Assembly: GCF_014637345.1 (NCBI RefSeq)
Contig: NZ_BMEX01000003.1
Span: forward strand, 188,001 to 252,000
Reading direction: 5' to 3'
Source: Kroppenstedtia guangzhouensis
GTDB lineage: Bacteria; Bacillota; Bacilli; Thermoactinomycetales; DSM-45169
DNA length: 64,000 nt
The notes under the pieces are model-generated. The model was not told the origin of the DNA. It made no database searches and saw nothing but the letters and a program-made list of their open reading frames with translations. The stretch's first letter is position 1. Each line of letters begins with the position of its first letter. Below, one piece after another: positions 35,650-44,218 of this stretch. Made by a program: the position numbers and the translations under genes.

Positions 35650-36588
35650 TTATCGGATACCCACCGGTTCCAGACGACGGGCGAGCTGCTCCACATCCGT
35701 GGAAAGTTCCCCCTCCGGAACAGGCGCCTTCCCCATGATGATCGCCGAGGGCATAATGATCTGTCTTTGATTCATCCAAAGTTGCGGTGCATAAAAGCTG
35801 TAGCGTCGACCAGCCATCTCCTCCCCGTAAACCACCCGTCCTGTGCCGGGTCGGATCAGATGAATACTGATCCCGAGGGTATCCTGTCCGCTCCGTTCAA
35901 ACACCAGGTCAAATCCCGTTTCCGGAAGAACCTCCCGCCCAAGCCGGGTGAGGGCCCAGTTGCGGAAGGGATGAACAGTTCGTTCCTGATACAAGGCCAA
36001 TGCCTCCCGACACTCCCGAAACTGCGATGCCGGATCCGGCAGGACGGGCATCGACGAAGGCCAATCGAAAGACTTCACTTCCCCTGCCATCTCCTCTAGA
36101 CTGAACACACCTGCCAGTTGCCCGACCCATCGTTTTTTCACAAAGTGGCCTTGTTCCTCCGTGGCGACGGCCACTACCGGGATCCCTCCCAGATCCAGTG
36201 CTGACTCAATCGCCTCCATACCAACGGGATCCACCTTGGAATTCCAGTCGGAGCCGTAATAGATCAATACGGTTTCTCCCCGCCGCATCTCTGCTTTTTC
36301 AAAGGCTTGCCGGGGAGAGAGATTGCCTCGTTTTCCCAAAAATGTATAGTGAACTCCCTCCAGGGAACCCCGGAAAGTAAGCCTCCCCCCCGGCGCCAGC
36401 AGCTGAAAGTAACGGGGAAACACCTTCTCCCCTCCCCTACAGACGAGGGAAATCGGGAGACCTCCCTGTCGTCGGAGATAATCCAGCACCCACCTATGCC
36501 CCATTCGTTCCCACCGTCTCCACCGGGACGGGTCTCCCGGCACTTTGGTAAACACTCCCCGATAACGTTCCAGCTCCCGGCTTTCCAT
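35650..36588 (-). CDS. Unusual MDR/crotonyl-CoA-reductase-like protein without catalytic domain
   Basis: 312 residues. The C-terminal part, FDLVFERSGQDTLGISIHLI, GTGRVVYGEEM and YAPQLWMNQRQIIMPSAIIMG, matches the nucleotide-binding half of crotonyl-CoA reductase-type medium-chain dehydrogenases. An N-terminal piece (ISLVCRGGEKVFPRYFQL, APGGRLTFRGS) looks like a second copy of the same C-terminal strand-helix pattern. The GroES-like catalytic domain is absent, and the canonical GxGxxG loop is replaced near GETVLIYYGSDWNSK. It may therefore be non-enzymatic. Start 36588 has GGGAGGAG somewhat far (11 bases). Identification tentative. Confidence 0.5.
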   Translation of the reverse strand: MESRELERYRGVFTKVPGDPSRWRRWERMGHRWVLDYLRRQGGLPISLVCRGGEKVFPRYFQLLAPGGRLTFRGSLEGVHYTFLGKRGNLSPRQAFEKAEMRRGETVLIYYGSDWNSKVDPVGMEAIESALDLGGIPVVAVATEEQGHFVKKRWVGQLAGVFSLEEMAGEVKSFDWPSSMPVLPDPASQFRECREALALYQERTVHPFRNWALTRLGREVLPETGFDLVFERSGQDTLGISIHLIRPGTGRVVYGEEMAGRRYSFYAPQLWMNQRQIIMPSAIIMGKAPVPEGELSTDVEQLARRLEPVGIR

Positions 36589-36639
36589 CCTACCCCGCTC
36601 CTCCCACAGGTTAATTGTAGTATAACAGTATAACGATTA

Positions 36640-36823
36640 TTCGTTTTGTTATATAATACACACTCCCTGACTCCATGACAAGGCTTTTTTCCACAAATTC
36701 TAAAAACGGGCCCATATAGGATTTCTCCTCACTTGCACAGGGGAGTTCCTCTCCTCTAAACTGAAAAAAGTTCCGGTTTGTACACCGGAACCAACAATTT
36801 GCCGTGAAGAAGGAGAAGGTGAC
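36640..36823 (+). promoter_or_regulatory. Promoter and structured leader of the crcB pair
   Basis: A TATAAT box lies at 36652-36657, giving a leader of about 160 bases before crcB. The leader holds GGGGAGTTCCTCTCC (36740-36754) followed by TAAAC, and then a perfect 8-bp hairpin, GTTCCGGT with ACCGGAAC (36770-36777 and 36784-36791). A fluoride riboswitch would be expected before crcB genes, but the canonical core is not clearly present. Confidence 0.35.
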
Positions 36824-37204
36824 ATGCAAGTTCTTGCCGTGGGTTTGGGAGGAATGGCGGGAGCCCTCCTCCGGTATGGACTGGGGCTCGCCTTGGCACC
36901 GCCGGTCGGCGGTTTTCCTGTGGGAACCCTGACCGCCAACTGGATCGGCTGTCTGGCTTTGGGATGGTTTCACAGCCGTTTTTCCGGAGCTCCTCTCTCT
37001 CCGGCTGTTCGAGGGGGGATCGCCACCGGTCTGATCGGTTCCTTCACCACCTTTTCCACCTTCAGTGTGGAAACCCATCAATTGCTGCAGTCAGGACAGA
37101 TGGGAACCGCCTGTCTCTACCTGCTGGCCAGCCTCTGGGGAGGCATCTTCCTCCTCCGGACCGGGGTGCGCCTGGCGAGGGGAAAGGAGGATCGGGCGTG
37201 CTGA
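36824..37204 (+). CDS. crcB: Fluoride efflux channel CrcB/Fluc, subunit 1
   Basis: 126 residues with four membrane segments. GGMAGALLRYGL near 9-20, TLTANWIGCLALG near 36-48 (the central Asn) and GLIGSFTTFSTFSVE near 69-83 (the phenylalanine-box/sodium-site break) are the Fluc signatures. It exports fluoride passively as a dimer. Encoded with a second Fluc gene overlapping by 7 bases, so the channel is probably a heterodimer as in other Gram-positive bacteria. AAGGAGAAGG precedes the start. Confidence 0.93.
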   Translation: MQVLAVGLGGMAGALLRYGLGLALAPPVGGFPVGTLTANWIGCLALGWFHSRFSGAPLSPAVRGGIATGLIGSFTTFSTFSVETHQLLQSGQMGTACLYLLASLWGGIFLLRTGVRLARGKEDRAC

Positions 37205-37554
37205 CATCATGTTTTTGGGTGGCGGCGGGGGGCGGATTGGGAGCGCTGGCCCGCCATCTCCTCAGCCGTTGGAACCGGGGGGCTTTCCTCCCCTGGGGTA
37301 CCCTGGCGGCCAACCTGTCGGGATCCTTCCTGCTGGGCTGGATCTCGGGAGCCGGTTGGGGTCACTATGCTCTCTTGTTTGCCGGGACCGGCTTTATGGG
37401 CTCCTTCACCACCTTTTCCACCCTGCATTGGGAGGCCCGGCAGATGATTCAGGGGAAAGGTTGCTCCCGGGCGGTGATCTATTTGGGCATCACTTACACC
37501 CTGGGTATCCTGGGAGCCTTTGCCGGAAGTGCCGCCGGTGCGGCTGTCTCTTAA
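37198..37554 (+). CDS. crcB: Fluoride efflux channel CrcB/Fluc, subunit 2
   Basis: 118 residues, start GTG inside the end of the first crcB, with AAAGGAGG upstream. GGGLGALARHLLS near 11-23, GTLAANLSGSFLLGW near 34-48 and GFMGSFTTFSTLHWEA near 67-82 repeat the Fluc pattern with the Asn and Phe-box residues in place. Pairs with the upstream product. Followed by about 145 bases before the AbrB-type gene. Confidence 0.92.
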   Translation: MLTSCFWVAAGGGLGALARHLLSRWNRGAFLPWGTLAANLSGSFLLGWISGAGWGHYALLFAGTGFMGSFTTFSTLHWEARQMIQGKGCSRAVIYLGITYTLGILGAFAGSAAGAAVS

Positions 37555-37699
37555 AGACCGGCCCCTCTTTGGATGACAGCCCCCCGGGATACCCACAGGG
37601 ATCCCATATCATTCCTCATTCGAAACTTTCGTCCCTCCAAACACTTGTCAACAGAGGTGATTTGCTTTAAGTTGGAGTTGAGTATGTGCGAGCAGGAAG

Positions 37700-38830
37700 G
37701 TGACAGCGATCATCAAAGAATACAGACACCATCTCTTCCCCTGGTTGCGGACGCTTCTATTGGCCGTGACCGGGGGCACACTTTTTGCTTGGATACAGAT
37801 CCCCCTCCCATGGGTTCTCGGACCGATGGTGATGATCCTTCTCTGGTCCAAAACGCTGCGCATTCCCCTCCGCTGGCCTGCCGGATGGAGAAATGCGGGC
37901 TTGATCGCCATTGGGTACACCTTGGGGACCTCCTTTACACGGGAAACGATGTGGGATATGGTGGGTCATTTACCGCTCATGCTGGCGATTACCATGATCA
38001 CGATCGGTTGTGGCGCGGGAATCGCCTGGCTGGTCTCCCGGTGGACCGGTCTCAACTACCGGACGACTCTCACCGCCAACATCCCAGGTGGGCTGTCGCA
38101 AATGGTCACACTGGGGGAAGAGATCCGGGGGATCGACATCACCGTCGTCACCCTGTTTCAGGTGACACGCCTGCTGATTGTTGTATTCATCGTTCCATTT
38201 CTTATCGAGTGGCTCCCGGAAGAGAATGTGGCCAAAATGGTGCCGGAAACCATGAGACAGGCAACAACGTTTACCGATGGGTTTCTGTTCGGGTCCGTCG
38301 CCCTCTTGGCCGCTTGGGCCGCCTGGAAACTGAAGTTCCCTACGGCGTTCCTGATCGGACCGGTCCTTGCAGTCTCCCTTCTTCAAATACTGGGCTTTGA
38401 GGCCCCCCCACTTCCACCCTTTTTGAATCACATGGGTCAAATGTTTATGGGAGCCCATCTCGGCTTGATGATCCGGACGGAACAACTGATCCATCAGCGG
38501 AGAGTTCCCCTGTTGGCTGTTTTGACCGCCCTTGTTCTCATCGTGATCAGCTTTGGAATCAGCTGTTTGTTCACCCTGTGGACTCCAACCTCTCTGACCA
38601 CTGCCTTTCTGAGCCTGGCACCGGGGGGAATGGCAGAAATGGGTGTCGTGGCTCAGGATATCCGAGCGGATTTGGCCACGGTCACCGGATTCCAGATGTT
38701 TCGGGTCTTCTTTATCCTGATATTTGTCCCTCCCTTTCTGCGATGGTTGTTTAAACGTTCCACCAATACCGATCATAAAAAATCACCGAGAAGCCTCCAT
38801 CTTACCCGACGAGATGGAGGCAACAAGTGA
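37700..38830 (+). CDS. AbrB family membrane protein (putative transporter)
   Basis: 376 residues with 10 or so membrane segments in two homologous halves. Each half has a proline/glycine signature, IPLPWVLGPMV near 34-44 with TANIPGGLSQMV near 125-136, and FPTAFLIGPVLA near 213-224 with LSLAPGGMAEMGV near 305-317. This is the AbrB-duplication family often mislabelled ammonia monooxygenase. Substrate unknown. The start is GTG 37700, with GCAGGAAG adjacent; the spacing is short. An inverted repeat (GCCTCCATCT with AGATGGAGGC, 38793-38821) is embedded in the last codons. Confidence 0.8.
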   Translation: MTAIIKEYRHHLFPWLRTLLLAVTGGTLFAWIQIPLPWVLGPMVMILLWSKTLRIPLRWPAGWRNAGLIAIGYTLGTSFTRETMWDMVGHLPLMLAITMITIGCGAGIAWLVSRWTGLNYRTTLTANIPGGLSQMVTLGEEIRGIDITVVTLFQVTRLLIVVFIVPFLIEWLPEENVAKMVPETMRQATTFTDGFLFGSVALLAAWAAWKLKFPTAFLIGPVLAVSLLQILGFEAPPLPPFLNHMGQMFMGAHLGLMIRTEQLIHQRRVPLLAVLTALVLIVISFGISCLFTLWTPTSLTTAFLSLAPGGMAEMGVVAQDIRADLATVTGFQMFRVFFILIFVPPFLRWLFKRSTNTDHKKSPRSLHLTRRDGGNK

Positions 38831-38924
38831 ACATGCCGGATTTCACCCCGGAAACCTCCTTCCCAAGACACGCCCGGATCGGATCCGACCGACAACGAAG
38901 GCGCCTCCGGTTGTTTTCATAAAC

Positions 38925-38968
38925 AAAAGAAATCCCCGTCTCATAAAGTTGGACGGGGATTTCTTTCT
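38925..38968. terminator. Bidirectional terminator
   Basis: AGAAATCCCCGTC (about 38929-38940) pairs with GACGGGGATTTCT (38952-38963). A-run before, T-rich after. It ends the flavin reductase/hmgA operon on minus and can stop read-through from the AbrB gene on plus. Confidence 0.88.
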
Positions 38969-38969
38969 G

Positions 38970-39617
38970 TCAGGATTGGCTCCCGTACTGTTTCTGCCAC
39001 TCTTCGTAACCCAAGCGTGGATGGGAAAACATCTCTCCCAGCTTACCATAGGTCACCCCCGCCAAACGGCCGACGGGATCCAATTTGACGGTGTCGATCC
39101 GGCCTTGATCATACAGATCATCCCGGATGTGGAACCAGACCACTTCACCTATGATCAGGTCCGCATTGGGTTCTTCCTCTCTCCCCCCCATGGGCAGGAT
39201 CTGATGGAGACGGCACTCCATCTGAATCTTGCACTGAGCGATTCGGGGGACCTTCACCTTTTGACTTGGCAGGAGGTCAAAACCGACAACTTCGGCTTCG
39301 CTCGTCTCCGGTGGAAAATCGGTGGAGCACTGATTCACTTTTTCCACAGTGTCTGAATCCACTACCTGGATCACATACTCTTTTGTTGCAGCGATATTGC
39401 GGGCCGTATCTTTCCGGACTCCGCCGGGCTTCCGATTAACAGTTACTGATAACATCGGCGGATCCGTGCTGACTACGGAAAAAAAACTGAAAGGAGCGGC
39501 ATTCACCACATCCGCATCTCCCATGGTGGTGACGAAAGCGATCGGCCGAGGCAGGACGCTTCCGATCAGCAGTTTGTAGTTATCCTGTTTTTGTTGCTTC
39601 TTGGGGTCGATTTGCAC
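38970..39617 (-). CDS. Flavin reductase-like domain protein
   Basis: 215 residues. The flavin-binding region LIGSVLPRPIAFVTTMGD near 17-34, NAAPFSFFSVVSTDPPMLSV near 39-58 and the KDTARNI segment are typical of FMN-binding flavin reductase-like proteins. It starts 12 bases after the hmgA stop on the same strand, with GAGGAGAG before the GTG, so it is cotranscribed with homogentisate dioxygenase. It might supply reduced flavin to an aromatic hydroxylase encoded elsewhere; that is inference. Confidence 0.85.
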   Translation of the reverse strand: MQIDPKKQQKQDNYKLLIGSVLPRPIAFVTTMGDADVVNAAPFSFFSVVSTDPPMLSVTVNRKPGGVRKDTARNIAATKEYVIQVVDSDTVEKVNQCSTDFPPETSEAEVVGFDLLPSQKVKVPRIAQCKIQMECRLHQILPMGGREEEPNADLIIGEVVWFHIRDDLYDQGRIDTVKLDPVGRLAGVTYGKLGEMFSHPRLGYEEWQKQYGSQS

Positions 39618-39629
39618 TGCGATCTCTCC

Positions 39630-40805
39630 TCAGTTTTTTGCGGCATCGGTTTCGGGAAGCCAGCTGTAGATATAGTCCGCATCCTCCATTTTCAAAGCGG
39701 CCCGGGTCACTCTCAGGGGACGAAAAGTGTCGATCATCACTGCCAGTTCCTCCGTCCCTTTCTTACCGATACTGGCCTCCGCTTTCCCCGGATGAGGACC
39801 GTGGGGCAGACCGCTGGGGTGGAGAGTGATCGAGCCTTCCCGGATGCCTTTCCGGCTCATAAAGTTACCGTCCACATAATAGAGCACTTCATCGCTGTTT
39901 ACGTTGCTGTGCCAGTAAGGAGCCGGAATCGCTTCGGGATGGTAGTCATAGAGACGCGGCACAAAAGAGCAGATCACAAAATTGGGGCCGGCAAAGGTCT
40001 GGTGAACAGGTGGCGGCTGATGGATCCGTCCGGTAATCGGCTCAAAATCCTCCACATTGAAGATCCACGGGTAGAGGTAACCATCCCATCCCACCACATC
40101 AAAGGGGTGAAAGTCATACTGATAAACAGTCAGCTGACCTTGAGCCTTTACCCGAACCTCAAAGGTACCTGACTCCAGGCGGGGTTTTAAAGACTCCGGC
40201 ACGCGAATGTCCCGCTCGCAATAAGGGCTGTGCTCCATCAACTGCCCAAATTCGTTTCGGTATCGTTTGGGCGGAGTGATCTCGCCTGTGGATTCAATCA
40301 CCAAAAAACGTTGGGGTCCCTTCTTCATTTCCAGCCGATAGGTGGTCCCCACGGGAATCACAATGTAATCTCCCGGCCGGTAAGGCATCTGGCCAAAGAC
40401 AGACTGGAACTCACCTTCCCCTTCGTGAACAAACAGCACCTCATCCCCGTCACTGTTGCGGAAGTAGTAATCCATCGCTTCCGTCGGTCGGACCACACCG
40501 ATCGCCACATCCTCATTAGCCAACAGATGAACACGCCCCTCCACCAGATCGCCTCCGGCAGTGAGACCTTCGGTGAGCAGATGGCGATGACGGTTGGCCC
40601 CCTGTTCCTCCAACTCCGGCTGCCACTCCCGCAACCATTCCACCCGGCTTACCTGAGTCGGCGGATGGTGATGATACAGGATCGATTGGATCCCGGAAAA
40701 TCCCTTGGTCCCCATCACTTCTTCCCGGAAAAGGGAGCCATCTTCCTTGCGAAACTGGATGTGACGTTTATGAGGGATCTTTCCCAGCCGGTGATAGAAG
40801 GGCAT
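39630..40805 (-). CDS. hmgA: Homogentisate 1,2-dioxygenase
   Basis: 391 residues. It opens the ring of homogentisate to maleylacetoacetate in tyrosine/phenylalanine breakdown and uses one ferrous iron. Features: a cupin-like fold with DGDEVLFVHEGEGEFQSVFG near 117-136, NFVICSFVPRLYDYHPEA near 275-292, NSDEVLYYVDGNF, and the iron-site stretch LPHGPHPGKAE near 334-344. Start 40805 preceded by AAGGAGGAGG. First gene of a two-gene operon with the flavin reductase. Other genes of the pathway are not in the window. Confidence 0.93.
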   Translation of the reverse strand: MPFYHRLGKIPHKRHIQFRKEDGSLFREEVMGTKGFSGIQSILYHHHPPTQVSRVEWLREWQPELEEQGANRHRHLLTEGLTAGGDLVEGRVHLLANEDVAIGVVRPTEAMDYYFRNSDGDEVLFVHEGEGEFQSVFGQMPYRPGDYIVIPVGTTYRLEMKKGPQRFLVIESTGEITPPKRYRNEFGQLMEHSPYCERDIRVPESLKPRLESGTFEVRVKAQGQLTVYQYDFHPFDVVGWDGYLYPWIFNVEDFEPITGRIHQPPPVHQTFAGPNFVICSFVPRLYDYHPEAIPAPYWHSNVNSDEVLYYVDGNFMSRKGIREGSITLHPSGLPHGPHPGKAEASIGKKGTEELAVMIDTFRPLRVTRAALKMEDADYIYSWLPETDAAKN

Positions 40806-40972
40806 TTGAAACCTCCTCCTTATTCCGTTTTCCGAAAACCCTTTCAATTCCATATTAACAGACTACGATTCCGTCGGCATCTTTTACCTTACTTTCGCAA
40901 TTTTCGTTTTTCCTTTATCGCTTTGGAACATACTCACTGCAAAACTGCTCCACAAAAAAGGATTCCCGGCCA

Positions 40973-41485
40973 TCACTTGGACGGAAAACCCCGGGGAATC
41001 ATCTCCTTCACCGCTTTTGCGATCCCCTCCACATCCTCCCGCCGGTAGACTGGAACGGATGTCTGAAACAAAGGAAAGGAAGTGACCACACCCCGCACAT
41101 CGGACAACTCTCCCAGAATGGAAAGGTCGGTTGGATCTCTCACCACCACCAACTTGGGATATAAAGCCCCTTTAAACCCCTCCACCAGCACCAGATCCAA
41201 TCCCCGAAACAAGGGGAGAAGCTCCGCCAAATCCAAGTGGCGGGGAATGATCAAAGCTGTCTGGTTGGCAGCGGTGACGGCCACCCGATCCGCCCCCGCC
41301 TCCCGATGACGCCAAGAGTCCTTGCCCCGTTGATCCATCTCCAGCTCCCCGGCATGACGCTTCATGGCGCCCACCTGCCATCCTACCCGGGTCAAGTGCC
41401 GGATCAGGCTGGCGATCAAGGTCGTCTTTCCCGAGTCGGAATAGCCGACGATCTGGACGACAGGTGGAATCGATCCAATGGTCAC
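40973..41485 (-). CDS. mobB: Molybdopterin-guanine dinucleotide biosynthesis protein MobB
   Basis: 170 residues. P-loop VGYSDSGKTTLIASLIRHL near 13-31, KRHAGELEMDQRGKDSWRHR near 42-61 and LVLVEGFKGALYPKLVVVR near 98-116 match MobB. The protein is a GTPase that assists attachment of GMP to molybdopterin. GTG start at 41485 with AAAGGAGG upstream. It stands alone here; no mobA or moe genes are nearby. Confidence 0.9.
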   Translation of the reverse strand: MTIGSIPPVVQIVGYSDSGKTTLIASLIRHLTRVGWQVGAMKRHAGELEMDQRGKDSWRHREAGADRVAVTAANQTALIIPRHLDLAELLPLFRGLDLVLVEGFKGALYPKLVVVRDPTDLSILGELSDVRGVVTSFPLFQTSVPVYRREDVEGIAKAVKEMIPRGFPSK

Positions 41486-41705
41486 AGGTGTTCCTCCTTT
41501 TCTTTGATCTATCAAGGTAAACAATCAACTGGTCCCCCATCCCCGGTTTAACATCTGATCGGTTGCTGGAAGTTCGTCAAAAAATTCGATCCACACCAGT
41601 ACCGTTGGTTTTTGCAATACAAAATTCTTGGAAAAAGCAAATACATATATTAATATCAATCTTGAGCTCTCTTCAATCATTATATATAGGAAACGGAGGT
41701 CCATC

Positions 41706-43235
41706 ATGGCTGTCATTGGAAACCTGCTTCGGGATCGGGCCCGGCTGTCCCCGGATATGGAAGCAATCGTGTCAGGAAACCGTCGGATTCTGTACCGGGA
41801 GTACAACCACATGGTGAACCAGCTGGCACACTACCTGCTGGAATCCCGTATCGAAAAAGGGGATCGGATCGCGATCCTGTGCAAAAATCAATATCCCATG
41901 CCCCTGATCTACCTGGCTGCCGCCAAGATTGGAGCAATCACCGTCCCGCTGAACTGGCGCATGAAAACTGATGAGCTCCGTTGGATCCTGGAAGACTGCC
42001 GTCCACGCATTCTTTTTTATGATGATGATTTCAAACAGGTTCTCCCCCTGCTCAATGAGCTGGACTTCTTGAAACAGAAGATCCGGGTCGGTGACGGGGA
42101 GATGATTCATCCCTATTTTGAAGAACTCTACTCCGCCCGCCCCGGTGGAGAGCCGAAGGTGGAGGTACGTGATGAAGATCCGGCCCTGATCATCTACACC
42201 TCGGGAACCACCGGTCGCCCCAAGGGGGTCGTCAACAATCACGCCAATATCTACGCAGCCGGAGTTGCCAATACCAATACACTCGATCTGCGGTATAAGG
42301 ATCGGTTCCTGTTCGTCACACCCCTGTTCCACATTTCCGGGATGATGTTCATGTTGGCACCGATCATGCGCGGATTCACCCTGGTCCTGGAGACCCAGTT
42401 CCATCCCGTCAAAATCTGGGGACTGTTGCAAAAGGAACAAATTACCGGTATGATGTCGGTGCCTGTGATTCTGAACTATATGATGGAAGGCCTCAAAGCG
42501 CAGGACGTGGATGTTCCCTCTCTCCGGATGATCCTCTGTGGCGGATCTTTGGTTCCGGCCCCGCTGATCCGAGTGATGTTTGAACTGGGTTACCATGTGG
42601 TCCAGGTGTACGGAGCGACAGAAACCTCCGGAGCCATCACCTACTGGCTGCCCGATATGGGGATTGAGACCTGTGATTCCGTCGGACCCGCTATTTTTCA
42701 TGCTGAAATCAAAATCATCGATCCATCCACCGGCGAAGCCCTTCCCAACGGAGAGATCGGCGAAATCATCTGCCGCAGTCCAGTTCTGTTCGCCGGTTAT
42801 TGGAATCGACCGCAAGAGACGGAGAAAGTTCTTAAAAACGGCTGGTATCACACCGGGGACTTGGGCTGGATGGATGAAAAGGGATTTCTCCATATTGTGG
42901 ACCGACTCAAGGATATGGTGATCACCGGCGGAGAAAAGGTCTTCCCCGCCCAAGTGGAGTCCGTCCTCCTGCAACTGGAGGGGGTGGCTGAAGCCGCTGT
43001 CGTAGGAGTCCGCCACGAGGTATGGGGAGAGCTGGCCCGTGCTTATGTGGTCCTGAAAGAAGAAGCTGCCCTCTCGAAAGAGGACATACTGGCTCACACC
43101 CGGAAACACCTGGCCGACCACAACCTCCACGATGTGGTGTTTGTAGATGAATTGCCAAAAAACAGCATGGGCAAAGTCCTCAAGTTCATCCTCCGGGAAC
43201 ATGCCAACCAGGAAAACCATCCCGCCCAGATTTGA
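41706..43235 (+). CDS. AMP-dependent acyl-CoA synthetase (medium/long-chain, FadD3-like)
   Basis: 509 residues, short form of the ANL family. IIYTSGTTGRPKGVVNNHAN near 163-182 (AMP loop), QVYGATETSGAITYW near 302-316 (adenylation motif), YHTGDLGWMDEKGFLHIVDR near 383-402 and the catalytic lysine in PKNSMGKVLKFIL near 486-498 are all present. It activates a carboxylic acid of unknown type. Start at 41706 has CGGAGG 7 bases upstream. A terminator at 43266-43295 follows. It is the second acyl-CoA synthetase in the window and clearly not a copy of the first. Confidence 0.9.
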   Translation: MAVIGNLLRDRARLSPDMEAIVSGNRRILYREYNHMVNQLAHYLLESRIEKGDRIAILCKNQYPMPLIYLAAAKIGAITVPLNWRMKTDELRWILEDCRPRILFYDDDFKQVLPLLNELDFLKQKIRVGDGEMIHPYFEELYSARPGGEPKVEVRDEDPALIIYTSGTTGRPKGVVNNHANIYAAGVANTNTLDLRYKDRFLFVTPLFHISGMMFMLAPIMRGFTLVLETQFHPVKIWGLLQKEQITGMMSVPVILNYMMEGLKAQDVDVPSLRMILCGGSLVPAPLIRVMFELGYHVVQVYGATETSGAITYWLPDMGIETCDSVGPAIFHAEIKIIDPSTGEALPNGEIGEIICRSPVLFAGYWNRPQETEKVLKNGWYHTGDLGWMDEKGFLHIVDRLKDMVITGGEKVFPAQVESVLLQLEGVAEAAVVGVRHEVWGELARAYVVLKEEAALSKEDILAHTRKHLADHNLHDVVFVDELPKNSMGKVLKFILREHANQENHPAQI

Positions 43236-43265
43236 TAGATAGCCCAAACGCCACTTTTTGCAAAA

Positions 43266-43295
43266 GCCCGGCGGTTGCGCCGGGCCCTCTTTTTC
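43266..43295 (+). terminator. Terminator of the acyl-CoA synthetase gene
   Basis: GCCCGGC (43266-43272) pairs with GCCGGGC (43279-43285), followed by CCTCTTTTT. Confidence 0.88.
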
Positions 43296-43494
43296 ACCGA
43301 TGTCCCGTCTGACTTCGCTGCAACATCAGGTGATCCCAATAAAAATCATCGAGCACTACAGTTCGGGGGCATACCCTTGGCAACCCATGCCTTTCTGTCG
43401 GACCTTTCCGGCAAGTTGTGGGGTTCCACCCGAATGTGAAGGATAAACCGGGAGCAAGAGGGTCTGATCTTCTGGAATCCCAGGGCAAGTCGGG

Positions 43495-43513
43495 GAAAAA
43501 GGGCCAAGCTGCA
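43495..43513. repeat. 19-base dispersed repeat, copy 2
   Basis: Same 19 bases as 33386-33404; only weak similarity continues on both sides. Lies in non-coding DNA, like the first copy. Confidence 0.55.
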
Positions 43514-43597
43514 ATTTAAATGTTCCCTCCAAGAAACTTTATCATCGACGTTCCGTCCGGGTGATCCCGGTAGAACCGCCCCCAAAAAAGAGAGAGT

Positions 43598-43630
43598 GCC
43601 AACTTTCCGAGCTCGGAGTCGGTTTTTCTC
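43598..43630. terminator. Possible terminator near the small membrane protein gene
   Basis: CCGAGCTCGG palindrome flanked by CCAACT and AGTCGG, with TTTTT on the plus side and CTCTCTCTTTTTT on the minus side. It lies 16 bases past the stop of the gene at 43646-43798. Confidence 0.4.
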
Positions 43631-43645
43631 TTTGTCTCTGATGTA

Positions 43646-43798
43646 TTACAGACCACTGATCAGACCGAGACGGACCATCACCACATAGGTGATGACACCC
43701 ACCCCCCAGACTCCCAATCCGATCAATGTCAGATTGATTCCCGGTTCCTCCTGGTTCTCCACATCTTCCGGAATCAAATCATCTTTTCTCCTTTTCAA
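43646..43798 (-). CDS. Small single-span membrane protein, 50 residues
   Basis: TTG start at 43798 with GGAGGGGAG 3-4 bases upstream. The product has a charged N terminus (MKRRKDDLIPEDVENQEEPG) and one membrane segment (LTLIGLGVWGVGVITYVV), ending VRLGLISGL. Below common gene-finder length limits. Strong start signal, a membrane segment of the right length and a hairpin after it support a real gene. Family not recognised. Confidence 0.65.
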   Translation of the reverse strand: MKRRKDDLIPEDVENQEEPGINLTLIGLGVWGVGVITYVVMVRLGLISGL

Positions 43799-44144
43799 TA
43801 TTCTCCCCTCCTTGTTATGAACGTCTTCAAAGCTTTCTCAAGCAGCACATGAACCACTTCTCCCTTCCCGTTTTAAAAAATCAGAACCAATCCACTAGTA
43901 CTACCTTGAGCCTTACTTAAAGAGTGTCAATCGATGTCGAACATAGTCTGTATTGTGGGTATGGAGCGAACTCCAAATGCAGAATCACCGTCTGTTTTCA
44001 ATTGACTCGGGACAACATTCGACATTTTCTTGAGTAAAATTCATCAACACTCAAAGCAATACTAGAAGCATTGTTAAAAGTCGTTCATACCCACAGAGCA
44101 CAAGTCGTGCCTAGGGTCGCTTCGCTCCCCGGTCACGCTATGCA

Positions 44145-44218
44145 GGGAGGGTTGGCTTTTACATAAAGTGATTTGGCAGTTCAGAACAACGAAAAGATCA
44201 TATGAAACCCGACCCGGC
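44145..44218. repeat. Dispersed hairpin repeat, copy 2
   Basis: About 74 bases matching 25827-25903, including the identical core TCAGAACAACGAAAA. Its inverted ends are more worn than in copy 1 (GGTTGGCTTTTACAT against ATATGAAACCCGACCC). Non-coding location. Confidence 0.7.

Larger units (their letters stand above)
43236..43645. other. 410-base non-coding stretch with repeat copy
   Basis: Holds the terminator of the acyl-CoA synthetase gene, the short repeat copy at 43495-43513 and a hairpin near 43600-43630. A minus frame at 43346-43585 (79 codons) has no start signal or recognisable motif and is probably part of the same decayed repeat. Confidence 0.5.

Noticed and set aside
36720-36823. 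Canonical fluoride riboswitch before crcB
   Set aside because: The GGxGAUGG-type core and the downstream CUGAUGA-like strand could not be found, so it is reported only as a structured leader.
41772-43247. 491-codon open frame antisense to the acyl-CoA synthetase
   Set aside because: It mirrors the sense gene exactly, has no ribosome binding site and no family motif; long antisense frames are expected in GC-rich coding DNA.
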